From: CAWGHZ01 sp963775315
GTDB lineage: Bacteria; Pseudomonadota; Alphaproteobacteria; MPNO01; DASWLB01
Reading direction: 5' to 3'
Assembly: GCA_963775315.1 (NCBI GenBank)
Contig: CAVZIN010000009.1
Coordinates: 62,001-126,000 of the forward strand
Length of the DNA: 64,000 nucleotides
Each line of letters opens with the position of its first letter. Within the stretch, counting starts at the first letter, position 1. Positions 45,528 to 53,398 of the stretch are shown in pieces. Below the pieces are notes generated by a model. It was not told the DNA's origin, did no database searches, and saw only the letters and a program-made list of their open reading frames with translations. The position numbers and the translations under genes are program-made.

Positions 45528-46508
45528 ATGGCGCTCCGCATCGCCACGTTCAACCTGGAAAGCCTGGACGACCGCGAGGACGCCCGGCCGCCCTTCGCCG
45601 AGCGCGTCGCGGCCCTGCGCCCGGTCCTGGAGCGCCTCGCCGCCGACGTGCTCTGCGTGCAGGAGGTGCATGCCCGCCACGTCGCGGACGACCCGCACGG
45701 GCCGCGCCGTCTCGCTTCCCTCGATTCTCTGCTCGAAGCCACCCGCTACGCCGGCTACGCGAGCATCGCCTCGCTGGCGCGCGACGGGCACGGTCCGCTC
45801 GACGTGCACAACCTCGCCATCCTGTCGCGCGCGCCCATCGCCTGGCATCTCCAGCACTGGCACGACCGCGTCGCCCCTCTGCCCTGGCGCTATCTCGGCG
45901 GCGCCGAAACGGCCGAGATCGGCTGGGAGCGGCCGGTGCTGCACGCCGCCATCGAGGCCGCGCCCGGCCGGCTGGTGCACGTGTTCAACCTGCACCTGCG
46001 GGCGCCCTTGGCTGCCGCCGTGCCCGGCGAGAAGAAATCGGCCTTCGTGTGGCGGACGACCGCGGGCTGGGCCGAAGGCTTCTTCCTCGCCACGATGAAG
46101 CGCGCGGGGCAGGCGCTGGAGGCCAGGCTCGCCATCGATTCCCTGTTCGACGCCGAGCCGGAGGCGCATATCGTCGTCTGTGGCGACATGAACGCAGAAC
46201 TGGCCGAAATGCCGCTCCGAATCCTGCGCGCCGACCCCGATGACACGGGCTCGAATTCCCTCGCGAACCGGGCGCTGATCCCCTTGGAACGGACCTTGCC
46301 GGAGACCCGGCGCTACACGGTTTTGCACGGCGGGCGCCGGACGATGCTCGACCACGTGCTGGTTTCGGCCCCGCTGTTCGCCCGCTATCGAGCGCTCGAT
46401 GTGCTGAACGAGCGGCTTGGCGACGAGGCGGCGGCGGCGGCGCGCGCCCAGCCGGAGGCGGGATCCTACCACGCGCCCGTGGTGGCCACGTTCGAGCTCG
46501 CCCCTTGA
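45528..46508 (+). CDS. Endonuclease/exonuclease/phosphatase-family protein
   Basis: A 326-aa metal-dependent phosphoesterase of the EEP fold. Seen: IATFNLESLDDREDARP, the Mg-binding Glu in VLCVQEVHARH, ILSRAPIAWH, VVCGDMNAELAEMP (catalytic Asp/Asn) and LDHVLVSAPLF with the catalytic Asp-His. No signal peptide. EEP proteins act on DNA, inositol phosphates or lipids; the substrate is not evident. A TATAT-containing patch sits about 10 bases before the ATG. Confidence 0.88.
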   Translation: MALRIATFNLESLDDREDARPPFAERVAALRPVLERLAADVLCVQEVHARHVADDPHGPRRLASLDSLLEATRYAGYASIASLARDGHGPLDVHNLAILSRAPIAWHLQHWHDRVAPLPWRYLGGAETAEIGWERPVLHAAIEAAPGRLVHVFNLHLRAPLAAAVPGEKKSAFVWRTTAGWAEGFFLATMKRAGQALEARLAIDSLFDAEPEAHIVVCGDMNAELAEMPLRILRADPDDTGSNSLANRALIPLERTLPETRRYTVLHGGRRTMLDHVLVSAPLFARYRALDVLNERLGDEAAAAARAQPEAGSYHAPVVATFELAP

Positions 46509-46539
46509 GCAACCGAACCGTCATATCCGGCGGCCATTG

Positions 46540-46553
46540 TGCAAATCGTTGCA
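46540..46553. promoter_or_regulatory. Palindrome upstream of the HNH gene
   Basis: TGCAA-ATCG-TTGCA, perfect 5-bp arms around 4 bases, in the 103-bp gap between the EEP gene and the HNH gene, about 60 bp before the start. It stands out as A/T-richer than its surroundings and could be an operator. No -10 or -35 assignment is offered. Confidence 0.3.
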
Positions 46554-46611
46554 ACGGGTTACCTTGCATCTGCCCGTGTGGTTCGGAGAGATAGCCGTCG
46601 GAGTGCCCCTC

Positions 46612-47172
46612 GTGAGTACCGCCGGAGACTGCCCAGCCCTGGTCCTCAACGCCGACTTCCGGCCGTTGAGCTACTTCCCGCTGTCACTGTGGCCCTGGCA
46701 GGAGGCGGTGAAGGCGGTTTTCCTCGACCGGGTGAACATCATCTCGGAGTATGATCGCGAGGTGCGGTCGCCCTCCTTCTCGATGCGCCTTCCCAGCGTC
46801 ATCGCGCTGAAATCCTACATCCCGATGGCGCGGCGGCCGGCCTTCACCCGGTTCAACGTGTTCTTGCGCGACCGCTTCGTCTGCCAGTATTGCGGCGGCG
46901 CGCAGCCCTCGACCATGCTGACCTTCGACCACGTGGTGCCCCGCTCGCGCGGCGGCTACACGACCTGGGACAACGTCGTCACCGCCTGCACGGTCTGCAA
47001 CCTCGCCAAGGGTGACAAGCTGCCCGGCGAATGCGACATGTTGCCGAGGCGCGAGCCGCGCCAGCCGAGCAACCGAGAACTGCAGGAGCACGGGCGGCTG
47101 TTCCCGCCCAACTTCCTGCACGAGAGCTGGCGCGACTTCCTGTACTGGGATTCGGAGCTCGACCCGGCCTAG
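46612..47172 (+). CDS. HNH endonuclease domain protein
   Basis: A 186-aa protein of the HNH family widespread in alphaproteobacteria. Seen: LVLNADFRPLSYFPLSLWPW at the N-terminus, the zinc-finger pairs CQYCG and CTVCN, and the HNH core LTFDHVVPRSRGGYTTWDNV. No partner restriction or phage gene is nearby, and the conserved context suggests a cellular role. The GTG at 46612 is chosen by homology-like N-terminus (STAGDCPALVLN); GTG at 46603 is an alternative. Confidence 0.88.
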   Translation: MSTAGDCPALVLNADFRPLSYFPLSLWPWQEAVKAVFLDRVNIISEYDREVRSPSFSMRLPSVIALKSYIPMARRPAFTRFNVFLRDRFVCQYCGGAQPSTMLTFDHVVPRSRGGYTTWDNVVTACTVCNLAKGDKLPGECDMLPRREPRQPSNRELQEHGRLFPPNFLHESWRDFLYWDSELDPA

Positions 47173-47176
47173 CCGG

Positions 47177-47572
47177 CTATTTCCCCTGCGCCGGGCGGTT
47201 CTGCATCAGCACGCGGAAGAGCGGTGCGAGCCCTCCCGTCGGCCTTAGCCCGTGCTGCATCGCGCGCATACGCGTCTCGCCGTCCTGTTCGGCGCGCGAA
47301 TGCATGGTCCAGAATCGGACCGGCACCTGGGTCAGCGCCAGCTCCTGCGGGCTCGGCGCCAGAGGCGCCAGCGGCCCGGTGTGGCAGCCCGAGCAAATCC
47401 AGTTGTACCAGTAGTCGCGCCGTGCGCCGGGCTGGGTCTGGGTGCCCTTGGTGCCGCAATTTCCCGCGGCAATGCAGCCCTGCGGCTGCGCCTGCTGCGC
47501 CGCCACCGGGGAGAGGGACGCCGCGAGAACGAGGGCCAGCGCCGCCGCCACGATCCGCCATGGGTTGTGCAT
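47177..47572 (-). CDS. Small periplasmic protein with a single CxxCH motif
   Basis: A 131-aa exported protein, not matched to a named family. Signal peptide about residues 1-25 (ending VAAQQAQ), then CIAAGNCGTKGT and YWYNWICSGCHTGPLAP, which contains C-S-G-C-H, the c-type heme attachment motif. The rest is short and helical, with Met and His residues (FWTMHSRAEQ, RAMQHGL) that could serve as axial ligands. It may be a small monoheme cytochrome, though the motif could also bind metal. Divergent from hslV. Confidence 0.65.
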   Translation of the reverse strand: MHNPWRIVAAALALVLAASLSPVAAQQAQPQGCIAAGNCGTKGTQTQPGARRDYWYNWICSGCHTGPLAPLAPSPQELALTQVPVRFWTMHSRAEQDGETRMRAMQHGLRPTGGLAPLFRVLMQNRPAQGK

Positions 47573-47699
47573 GGCCCCACTCTGCCACTGTCGAAGCGCC
47601 GCGCCAAGCGCCCTTGACCTCGCCGCGCCGGGTGCCACATTTGGGGAACGTTTTGCGTCGGCGCCTGGCCGGCCGCCCCCCGCTTTCCGGAGACGAAAA

Positions 47700-48245
47700 A
47701 CGCCCGACACGCTCACCGACTGGCACGGCACTACCATCCTGTCCGTCCGCAAGGACGGAAAGGTGGTTATCGCCGGCGACGGCCAGGTCACCGTCGGCAA
47801 CACCGTGATGAAATCGAACGCGCGCAAGGTGCGCCCGCTGGGCGACGGCCGCGTGATCGCGGGCTTCGCCGGCGCCACGGCCGACGCCTTCACCCTGTTC
47901 GAGCGACTGGAGGCGAAGCTGGAGCAGTACCCGGCCCAGCTCACCCGCGCCTGCGTCGAGCTCGCCAAGGACTGGCGGACGGACCGCTATCTCCGCCGGC
48001 TCGAGGCGATGATGGCGGTCGCCGACAAGAACACCTCCCTCGTTCTCACCGGCACGGGTGACGTGCTGGAGCCGGAGGACGGGCTGATCGGCATCGGCTC
48101 GGGCGGGCCCTACGCCCTCTCCGCCGCGCGCGCGCTGATCGACGTGGATGGCATGTCGGCCGAGGCAATCGCGAAAAAGGCGATGGGAATCGCCGCGAAC
48201 ATCTGCATCTATACCAACACGTTCCTCACCATCGAGAGCCTGTAG
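47700..48245 (+). CDS. hslV: HslV, ATP-dependent protease proteolytic subunit, apparent ACG start
   Basis: Threonine peptidase that forms the HslVU protease core. Seen: short propeptide PDTLTDWHG then mature TTILSVRKDGKVVIAGDGQV with the N-terminal catalytic Thr, SNARKVRPL, GFAGATADAFTLFERLE, GIGSGGPYALSAARAL and ICIYTNTFLTIESL; 181 aa, as expected. No ATG, GTG or TTG is in frame between the ATG at 47571 and the conserved part. ACG at 47700 lies 7 bases after GGAG (47689-47692) exactly where the start should be, so a non-AUG start or a T-to-C change is proposed. hslU follows 4 bp later. Confidence 0.9.
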   Translation, partial: TPDTLTDWHGTTILSVRKDGKVVIAGDGQVTVGNTVMKSNARKVRPLGDGRVIAGFAGATADAFTLFERLEAKLEQYPAQLTRACVELAKDWRTDRYLRRLEAMMAVADKNTSLVLTGTGDVLEPEDGLIGIGSGGPYALSAARALIDVDGMSAEAIAKKAMGIAANICIYTNTFLTIESL

Positions 48246-48249
48246 TCCG

Positions 48250-49557
48250 TTGACCAGCTTTTCGCCCCGCGAGATCGTTTCCGAACTCGACCGCTACATC
48301 GTCGGCCAGCACGACGCCAAGCGCGCGGTCGCCATCGCGCTGCGCAACCGCTGGCGCCGGCTGCAGCTCGAGGACGGGCTGCGCGAGGAGGTGCTGCCCA
48401 AGAACATCCTGATGATCGGCCCGACCGGCGTCGGCAAGACCGAGATCGCCCGCCGGCTCGCCCGGCTCGCCCAGGCGCCGTTCATCAAGGTTGAGGCGAC
48501 CAAGTTTACCGAGGTCGGCTATGTCGGTCGAGACGTCGAGCAGATCGTCCGCGACCTGGTCGAGATCTCGCTCAACATGACGCGCGAGCGCATGCGCAAG
48601 GAAGTGACCGCCAAGGCCGAGCAAAATGCCGAGGAGCGCGTGCTCGACGCGCTGGTCGGCCCGGGCGCATCACCCGACACGCGGCGCAAGTTCCGCCAGA
48701 TGCTGCGGGCGGGCGAGCTCGACGACAAGGAGATCGAGGTCGAGGTCGCCGAAAGCGGCGGCGGCATGCCGACCTTCGAGATTCCGGGCATGCCCGGCGC
48801 GCAGATGGGCGTGATGAATCTCGGCGAGATGTTCGGCAAGGCATTCGGCGGGCGCACGACCCGGCGGCGCCTGACCGTCTCCCAGTCGCACGACCTGCTG
48901 GTCGCCGAGGAATCCGACAAGCTGCTCGACCAGGACAAGGTGAACCGCGCCGCCATTGAGGCGGTGGAGCAGAACGGCATCGTCTTCCTCGACGAGATCG
49001 ACAAGATCACGGCGCGCTCCGAGCGCATGGGCGCCGACGTAAGCCGCGAAGGCGTGCAGCGCGACCTTCTGCCGCTGATCGAGGGCACCCAGGTCGCCAC
49101 CAAGCACGGCCAGGTGAAGACCGACCACATCCTGTTCATCGCGTCGGGCGCGTTCCACTTGGCCAAGCCGTCGGACCTTCTTCCCGAACTGCAGGGTCGC
49201 CTGCCCATCCGGGTCGAGCTCCAGGCCCTCACCGAGGACGATTTCCGCCGCATCCTGACCGAGCCCGAGGCGAGCCTGATCAAGCAGTACGTCGCGCTTT
49301 TGGCGACGGAGAACGTCACGCTCGACTTCACCGACGACGGCATCGCCGAGATCGCGCGCGTCGCCGCCGAGGTGAACGGCTCGGTCGAGAACATCGGCGC
49401 CCGGCGGCTCCACACGGTGATGGAGCGGCTGCTGGAAGAGATCAGCTTCACCGCCTCGGACCGGGGCGGCGAGACCATGACCATCGACGCGGCCTACGTG
49501 CGCTCGACCGTCGCCGGGCTCGCCAAGGACGCGGACCTGTCGAAGTTCATCCTGTAG
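48250..49557 (+). CDS. hslU: HslU, ATPase subunit of the HslVU protease
   Basis: AAA+ unfoldase partner of HslV, 435 aa. Seen: SPREIVSELDRYIVGQHDAKRA, Walker A GPTGVGKTEIARR, Walker B VFLDEIDKI, the family-specific I domain, and the C-terminal ANIGARRLHT-like sensor region (here ENIGARRLHTVMERLLEE) ending KDADLSKFIL, the tail that docks into HslV. It begins with TTG at 48250, 4 bp after the hslV stop, so the pair is translated together. Confidence 0.95.
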   Translation: MTSFSPREIVSELDRYIVGQHDAKRAVAIALRNRWRRLQLEDGLREEVLPKNILMIGPTGVGKTEIARRLARLAQAPFIKVEATKFTEVGYVGRDVEQIVRDLVEISLNMTRERMRKEVTAKAEQNAEERVLDALVGPGASPDTRRKFRQMLRAGELDDKEIEVEVAESGGGMPTFEIPGMPGAQMGVMNLGEMFGKAFGGRTTRRRLTVSQSHDLLVAEESDKLLDQDKVNRAAIEAVEQNGIVFLDEIDKITARSERMGADVSREGVQRDLLPLIEGTQVATKHGQVKTDHILFIASGAFHLAKPSDLLPELQGRLPIRVELQALTEDDFRRILTEPEASLIKQYVALLATENVTLDFTDDGIAEIARVAAEVNGSVENIGARRLHTVMERLLEEISFTASDRGGETMTIDAAYVRSTVAGLAKDADLSKFIL

Positions 49558-49568
49558 GACCATGTTTC

Positions 49569-49883
49569 GTGCGGCGCGTGCGTAAGGTTCTGATCATCGG
49601 TCGCGGGCCCGGTCAGGTTGCCGGCATGGTGTCGCTGGTCTGCCAGCAAGGATTCGAGGCCGTGGGCACCACGCGCGACGCCGACGCAGCCGCGCGGCTC
49701 GCTGCCGGCGGGGTCGACGCGATCGTCATCGGCGGCGGGGTGGAGGACGTATCGCGCGGCACGCTCGCCCAGATCGCCGACGGGCTCGGAGTCCGGGTGA
49801 TCCGCGGCGCACTCGCCGGCAAGCGCCCCGAGGACTACGTACGCGACGAGCTGGTGCCGCAGCTCCGCGACGCCGCTCGCTGA
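49569..49883 (+). CDS. Small Rossmann-like protein
   Basis: A 104-aa protein with no named family. It reads like a half Rossmann or receiver-like fold: VRKVLIIGRGPGQVAGMVSL, then alternating strands and helices (DAIVIGGGVEDVSRGTL, GVRVIRGALAGKRPEDYV). The Gly pattern suggests nucleotide or phosphate binding. The GTG at 49569 is 11 bp after hslU and so probably co-transcribed; the nearby ATG at 49562 is out of frame and stops at once. Ends at a hairpin terminator. Confidence 0.65.
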   Translation: MRRVRKVLIIGRGPGQVAGMVSLVCQQGFEAVGTTRDADAAARLAAGGVDAIVIGGGVEDVSRGTLAQIADGLGVRVIRGALAGKRPEDYVRDELVPQLRDAAR

Positions 49884-49923
49884 TCGCCGTCGCTCAAGCT
49901 ACATCGAACGTCGGTGCATACCT

Positions 49924-49947
49924 CCCTCCCCCCTGAAAGGGGGAGGG
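49924..49947. terminator. Strong hairpin, likely bidirectional terminator
   Basis: CCCTCCCCC-CTGAAA-GGGGGAGGG: perfect 9-bp GC-rich stem with a 6-base loop, between the convergent ends of the hslVU unit and the LLM oxidoreductase gene. No T-tract. Similar short hairpins are often repeated in alphaproteobacterial intergenic DNA; a related one is at 51174-51199. Confidence 0.6.
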
Positions 49948-49983
49948 TGATCACACCGTGCCGACCCGAGAGAAGGCTTTACC

Positions 49984-51069
49984 CTACGCGGCGCGGCTGC
50001 GCTGGCGGTGCTTGCCCTTGAAGGCGGGCGCGACCTCTTCCATGAAGCGCGCCATCTCGTCCTTAACCTGGTTGTGCGGCTTCAGCCCCACGTTGAAGTA
50101 CAGGATGATCTCCGCGACGCCCGCGCGCTCGGCCTTGCCGATCGTCTCCATCATGTGGTCCGGACTGCCCAGAATCACCGAGTTGTCGGTAAGGTGCTCG
50201 GGCTTCATGTTGCGCAGATTGTCGACCATGCCGACGAAATAGCGGTAGGTCGGCGGCGCCGTCTTCGGATCACCCGGCAGCGCCGAGATCACGCATTCCT
50301 GGAAGTAGCGGAGCTGGCGCTTCCGGGCCGCGCGCTCGGCCGCCGGCGTGTCGGCGAAATGGGTGAAGTAGCTGCACATCATCCGGCCCGGCCTGTGCCC
50401 CGCCTTCTCGCAGGCTTCGGAATAGATCTCGTTCACCTCGGCGAGCCCGCCGAACGCCATTGCGGTGGCGAAGGGCGCGACCAGGATGTTGAGACCCATC
50501 CGGGCGGCAAGCTCGACCGACGGGCGCGAGAAGCAGGCGACGTAGATCGGGATCGGCTTCTGCACCGGCTGGGGCGTGATGGCGACGTCGTCGAAATCGT
50601 AGTACTTGCCGTGGTGGGTCATCGGACCCTTGCCGGCCCACAGGCCGCGCACGACATCGAGCCCCTCGGCGAAGACGGCCGCGTTGTCCTCGAACAGCTT
50701 GCCGTGGCCGAGCGGCCCATACTCGCGCCGGTCGTAACCGCGCCCGGCGGCGAAATCGACGCGCCCGCCCGACAGCATGTCGAGTGTCGCCCACTGCTCG
50801 GCGACGCGGATCGGGTGGTGCAGCGGCAGCACGGTGACCGCCGGGGCGAGGCGCACGTGGCGCGTCTCTGCCGCGACGCGCGCCAGCACGATGTCGGGGC
50901 AGGAGAGCACGCCGAGAGTCGAGAAATGGTGCTCGCCGATCCAGGCGGAGTTCATGCCCAACCGGTCAGCGTAGATCGCTTCGTCGACGATGTCGGCCAC
51001 GAAGCGATTCGCCGTGCGCTTGTTGTCGACATAATGGTTGTCGCTGAGCGTGAAGTAGCCGAATTCCAT
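49984..51069 (-). CDS. LLM-class flavin-dependent oxidoreductase
   Basis: A 361-aa luciferase-like monooxygenase (bacterial luciferase/F420 fold) that would use FMNH2 and oxygen. Seen: MEFGYFTLSDNHYVDN at the start, AWIGEHHFSTLGVLSCP, VRLAPAVTVLPLHHPIRVAE, the DMLSGGRVDFAAGRGYDRRE block typical of LLM proteins, and LGSPDHMMETIGKAERAGV. It is a paralogue of the protein at 58216-59274. It lies alone between two hairpins, so the substrate is unknown. Confidence 0.9.
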   Translation of the reverse strand: MEFGYFTLSDNHYVDNKRTANRFVADIVDEAIYADRLGMNSAWIGEHHFSTLGVLSCPDIVLARVAAETRHVRLAPAVTVLPLHHPIRVAEQWATLDMLSGGRVDFAAGRGYDRREYGPLGHGKLFEDNAAVFAEGLDVVRGLWAGKGPMTHHGKYYDFDDVAITPQPVQKPIPIYVACFSRPSVELAARMGLNILVAPFATAMAFGGLAEVNEIYSEACEKAGHRPGRMMCSYFTHFADTPAAERAARKRQLRYFQECVISALPGDPKTAPPTYRYFVGMVDNLRNMKPEHLTDNSVILGSPDHMMETIGKAERAGVAEIILYFNVGLKPHNQVKDEMARFMEEVAPAFKGKHRQRSRAA

Positions 51070-51173
51070 CGTCGGTCCCGGTGGTTGTGAGGGGAAAGTG
51101 GCGCCCTACGCCGCGGCGCAGCGGCGGTACATTGTAGCGGAACCGGAGGCGGGCGAAAGGGCGGGAAGCGGCC

Positions 51174-51199
51174 CCCCTCCGCCCTTTGGGGCGGAGGGG
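51174..51199. terminator. Strong hairpin downstream of the PRC-barrel gene
   Basis: CCCCTCCGCCC-TTTG-GGGCGGAGGGG: perfect 11-bp stem with a 4-base loop, 23 bp past the stop of the leftward PRC-barrel gene. Its sequence resembles the hairpin at 49924-49947, so both may be members of one short repeat family bracketing the LLM gene. Confidence 0.55.
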
Positions 51200-51221
51200 A
51201 TTTGCGCGCCAGGGCAAGAGC

Positions 51222-51629
51222 CTAGCCCTTGTACTCCGGGATGGATTTCAGCTCGTCCTTGGTCATCGGCACGCTGACCACGACGTTGCCGCGCTCGGTG
51301 CGGCGGACGTCGAGCTTCGACCACGGCAGCAACACGTCGCGGTTGCCGATGCCGAGGAAGCCGCCGACCATGACCAGCAGCTCGAGCTTGCCGTCCTTGC
51401 CGACGAGGATGTCGTCGACCTCGCCGATCTTGTCGCCCTTGTCGTTCATCAGTTCGCTGTGCAGCAAGCTCGAGAGATAGATCCGTCCCCCGGCGTCGGC
51501 CTGAACCGGCCTTCCCTGGCCGTCGGCCGCGGCGGCGGGCGCGGCGCTGGCGGGTCCAGCGGCATGTGCGGCCGCAGGAAGCGACGCCGCGAGCGCAACG
51601 GCCAGCGCGGCGGCGAGGATGCGTTGCAT
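51222..51629 (-). CDS. Secreted PRC-barrel domain protein
   Basis: A 135-aa exported protein: signal peptide about residues 1-23 (ILAAALAVALAASLPAAAHA), Ala-rich spacer, then one PRC-barrel (GRIYLSSLLHSELMNDKGDK and IGEVDDILVGKDGKLELLVM, ending DVLLPWSKLDV). PRC barrels are protein-binding domains, and periplasmic ones are common in alphaproteobacteria with unknown partners. The ATG at 51629 is preferred (AAGGAGGGG 7-8 bases upstream). The hairpin just past its stop is a likely terminator. Confidence 0.8.
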   Translation of the reverse strand: MQRILAAALAVALAASLPAAAHAAGPASAAPAAAADGQGRPVQADAGGRIYLSSLLHSELMNDKGDKIGEVDDILVGKDGKLELLVMVGGFLGIGNRDVLLPWSKLDVRRTERGNVVVSVPMTKDELKSIPEYKG

Positions 51630-51734
51630 ACGCAGACCCCTCCTTCTCGTGGGTTCCCCCAAACGCTGAAAACGCGGGCCGCGCGGGGCCGGTTCCCCGG
51701 CCACCGGGGGATCACGAGGGGGAGAGGCGATGCC

Positions 51735-52517
51735 CTACAGGTCGATGTCGACCAGCACCGGCACGTGATCCGACGGGCTCGGCCAGCCGCGCGCCTCGCG
51801 CAGAACGTCGGCCTGCTTGAGCCGGGGGGCGAGCGTCGGCGTCACCCACACATGGTCGAGCCGCCGGCCGCGGTCAGAGCCGGGCCAGGTGCGGTTGCGA
51901 TAGCTCCACCAGCTATAGAGCTTCTGGTCCGCCGGCACGAAATGGCGCACCGCATCGTGCCAGCCGGTCGCCATCAGGGCGGTCAGCCCCTCGGTCTCGA
52001 CCGGAGTGTGCGACACGACGTTGAGGAGCTGGCCGTGGGACCACACGTCGGATTCGAGCGGGGCGATATTGAGGTCGCCGACCAGCACACGCCGGCCGGG
52101 GGCGAGCCCCTGGGACCAGGCGGTCACCTCGGCGAGGAAGTCGAGCTTGTGGGCGAATTTCTCGTTCGCCTCGCGATCCGGAATGTCCCCGCCCGCCGGC
52201 ACGTAGAAATTGTGCACCTCCGTCCCGTCCGGCAGCACAGCCGAGAGATGGCGGCAATCGTCGCGGCCGCACCAGTCGAGGCGCGGCCCCTCGGAAACCG
52301 GCAACCGCGACAGGATGGCGACGCCGTTATAGCTCTTCTGGCCGCGCATGAGCACGTGGTCGAAACCCATCGCCCTGATGGCGTCCATGGGGAACAGCCC
52401 GTCCTCGGCCTTGGTCTCCTGCAGGCAGACGATGTCCGGTTGCGTCTCGGCCACCACGCGGGCGAGCGTGGCGGCACGCAGCCGCACGGAGTTGATGTTC
52501 CAGGTGGCGATGCGCAC
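51735..52517 (-). CDS. xthA: Exodeoxyribonuclease III
   Basis: Base-excision-repair AP endonuclease/3'-exonuclease, 260 aa. Seen: RIATWNINSVRLRAATLARV, catalytic Glu in VCLQETKAEDG, GVAILSRLPV, the Asp-x-Asn in LVGDLNIAPLESDVW, and the C-terminal RRLDHVWVTP and PSDHVPVLVDIDL with the catalytic His. The GTG at 52517 is chosen as the first residue before the conserved start. It follows the C26 hydrolase gene by 10 bp; the two are probably co-transcribed. Confidence 0.93.
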   Translation of the reverse strand: MRIATWNINSVRLRAATLARVVAETQPDIVCLQETKAEDGLFPMDAIRAMGFDHVLMRGQKSYNGVAILSRLPVSEGPRLDWCGRDDCRHLSAVLPDGTEVHNFYVPAGGDIPDREANEKFAHKLDFLAEVTAWSQGLAPGRRVLVGDLNIAPLESDVWSHGQLLNVVSHTPVETEGLTALMATGWHDAVRHFVPADQKLYSWWSYRNRTWPGSDRGRRLDHVWVTPTLAPRLKQADVLREARGWPSPSDHVPVLVDIDL

Positions 52518-52527
52518 GGGGGCGGGA

Positions 52528-53319
52528 TCAGGCCGCGCGAACGCCCGACGGCCGCGCCGACCGGGAGGCCGCCCGCTCGCGCGCGGCATCGCCGAACGCG
52601 CCGAACAGCGCCAGCGACAGGGGACAGCCTTCGGTGTTGCTGGCCTCGGCGTGCCACTGAACCGCGCAGGCGAACCTCTTGGCGCCGGTGACGCGCACCC
52701 CCTCGACCAGATCGTCCGGCGCGCGCGCCTCGACCTGGAGGCCCGGCGCGACCCGGTCGACGCCCTGGCCGTGCAGCGAGTTGACCTCGATCTCCGGCTG
52801 GCCCGCCAACGATTCGAACAGCCCACCCGGCGTGAGCGAGATCATATGCCGGTTGGCGTAGACTTGGCGGCGGCGCTGGCGGCGATGGTCGAGCATGCCC
52901 TCGACCATGTGCACGCGGTAGTGGAGCGAGCCGCCGAGCGCGACGTTCACCTCCTGGATGCCGCGGCAGACGCCGAAGATCGGCACGCCCTCGTCCAGGC
53001 AGGCGCGGACCAGCGGCAGAACCAGCCCGTCGCGGTCGGGATCGCGGATCTCGTCGTCCGGGAAGGGCGGCCCGTTGTAATGGTGCGGCTCGATGTTCGC
53101 CCGCCCGCCGGTCAGGAACAGCCCGTCGAGCCGGCGCGCCAGATCCTTCACGTCGGTCTGGTCGGGAAGCGCCGGAACCAGCAGCGGCACCGCTCCCGCA
53201 GCGTCGATAAGCGCCGTAAGGTAGCGTTCGCCGGTGCCATGATGGCGGATCTTCCGGCGGAAATGCATCGAGATGCTGACGGGTACGCCCACGAGGGGCT
53301 TCGAGGACGCATCGGACAT
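52528..53319 (-). CDS. Gamma-glutamyl-GABA hydrolase-like class I glutamine amidotransferase (C26)
   Basis: A 263-aa PuuD-like hydrolase that frees glutamate from gamma-glutamyl compounds. Seen: PLVGVPVSISMHFRRKIRHHG, the GLFLTGGRANIEPHHYN region, nucleophile elbow IFGVCRGIQEVN (Cys), and QWHAEAS with the catalytic His and Glu. The ATG at 53319 (SDASSKPLVG) is preferred; an earlier ATG at 53355 is in frame. With ggt elsewhere in the window it suggests some gamma-glutamyl metabolism, but the two are 18 kb apart. Confidence 0.88.
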   Translation of the reverse strand: MSDASSKPLVGVPVSISMHFRRKIRHHGTGERYLTALIDAAGAVPLLVPALPDQTDVKDLARRLDGLFLTGGRANIEPHHYNGPPFPDDEIRDPDRDGLVLPLVRACLDEGVPIFGVCRGIQEVNVALGGSLHYRVHMVEGMLDHRRQRRRQVYANRHMISLTPGGLFESLAGQPEIEVNSLHGQGVDRVAPGLQVEARAPDDLVEGVRVTGAKRFACAVQWHAEASNTEGCPLSLALFGAFGDAARERAASRSARPSGVRAA

Positions 53320-53398
53320 GACATCATGCCTATCATGGCCACGCCGCGTGGGCAAGCGCCGGAGGCCGGAATCGGCGGAATCGGGCCGGATTTCGAGG

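Noticed and set aside
43005..46472. Upstream extension of the fusion gene frame (would give about 1,790 aa)
   Set aside because: It is antisense to the CoxL-like and EEP genes and shows only Arg/Gly/His-rich low-complexity sequence. The ATG at 43004 with a Shine-Dalgarno is the start.
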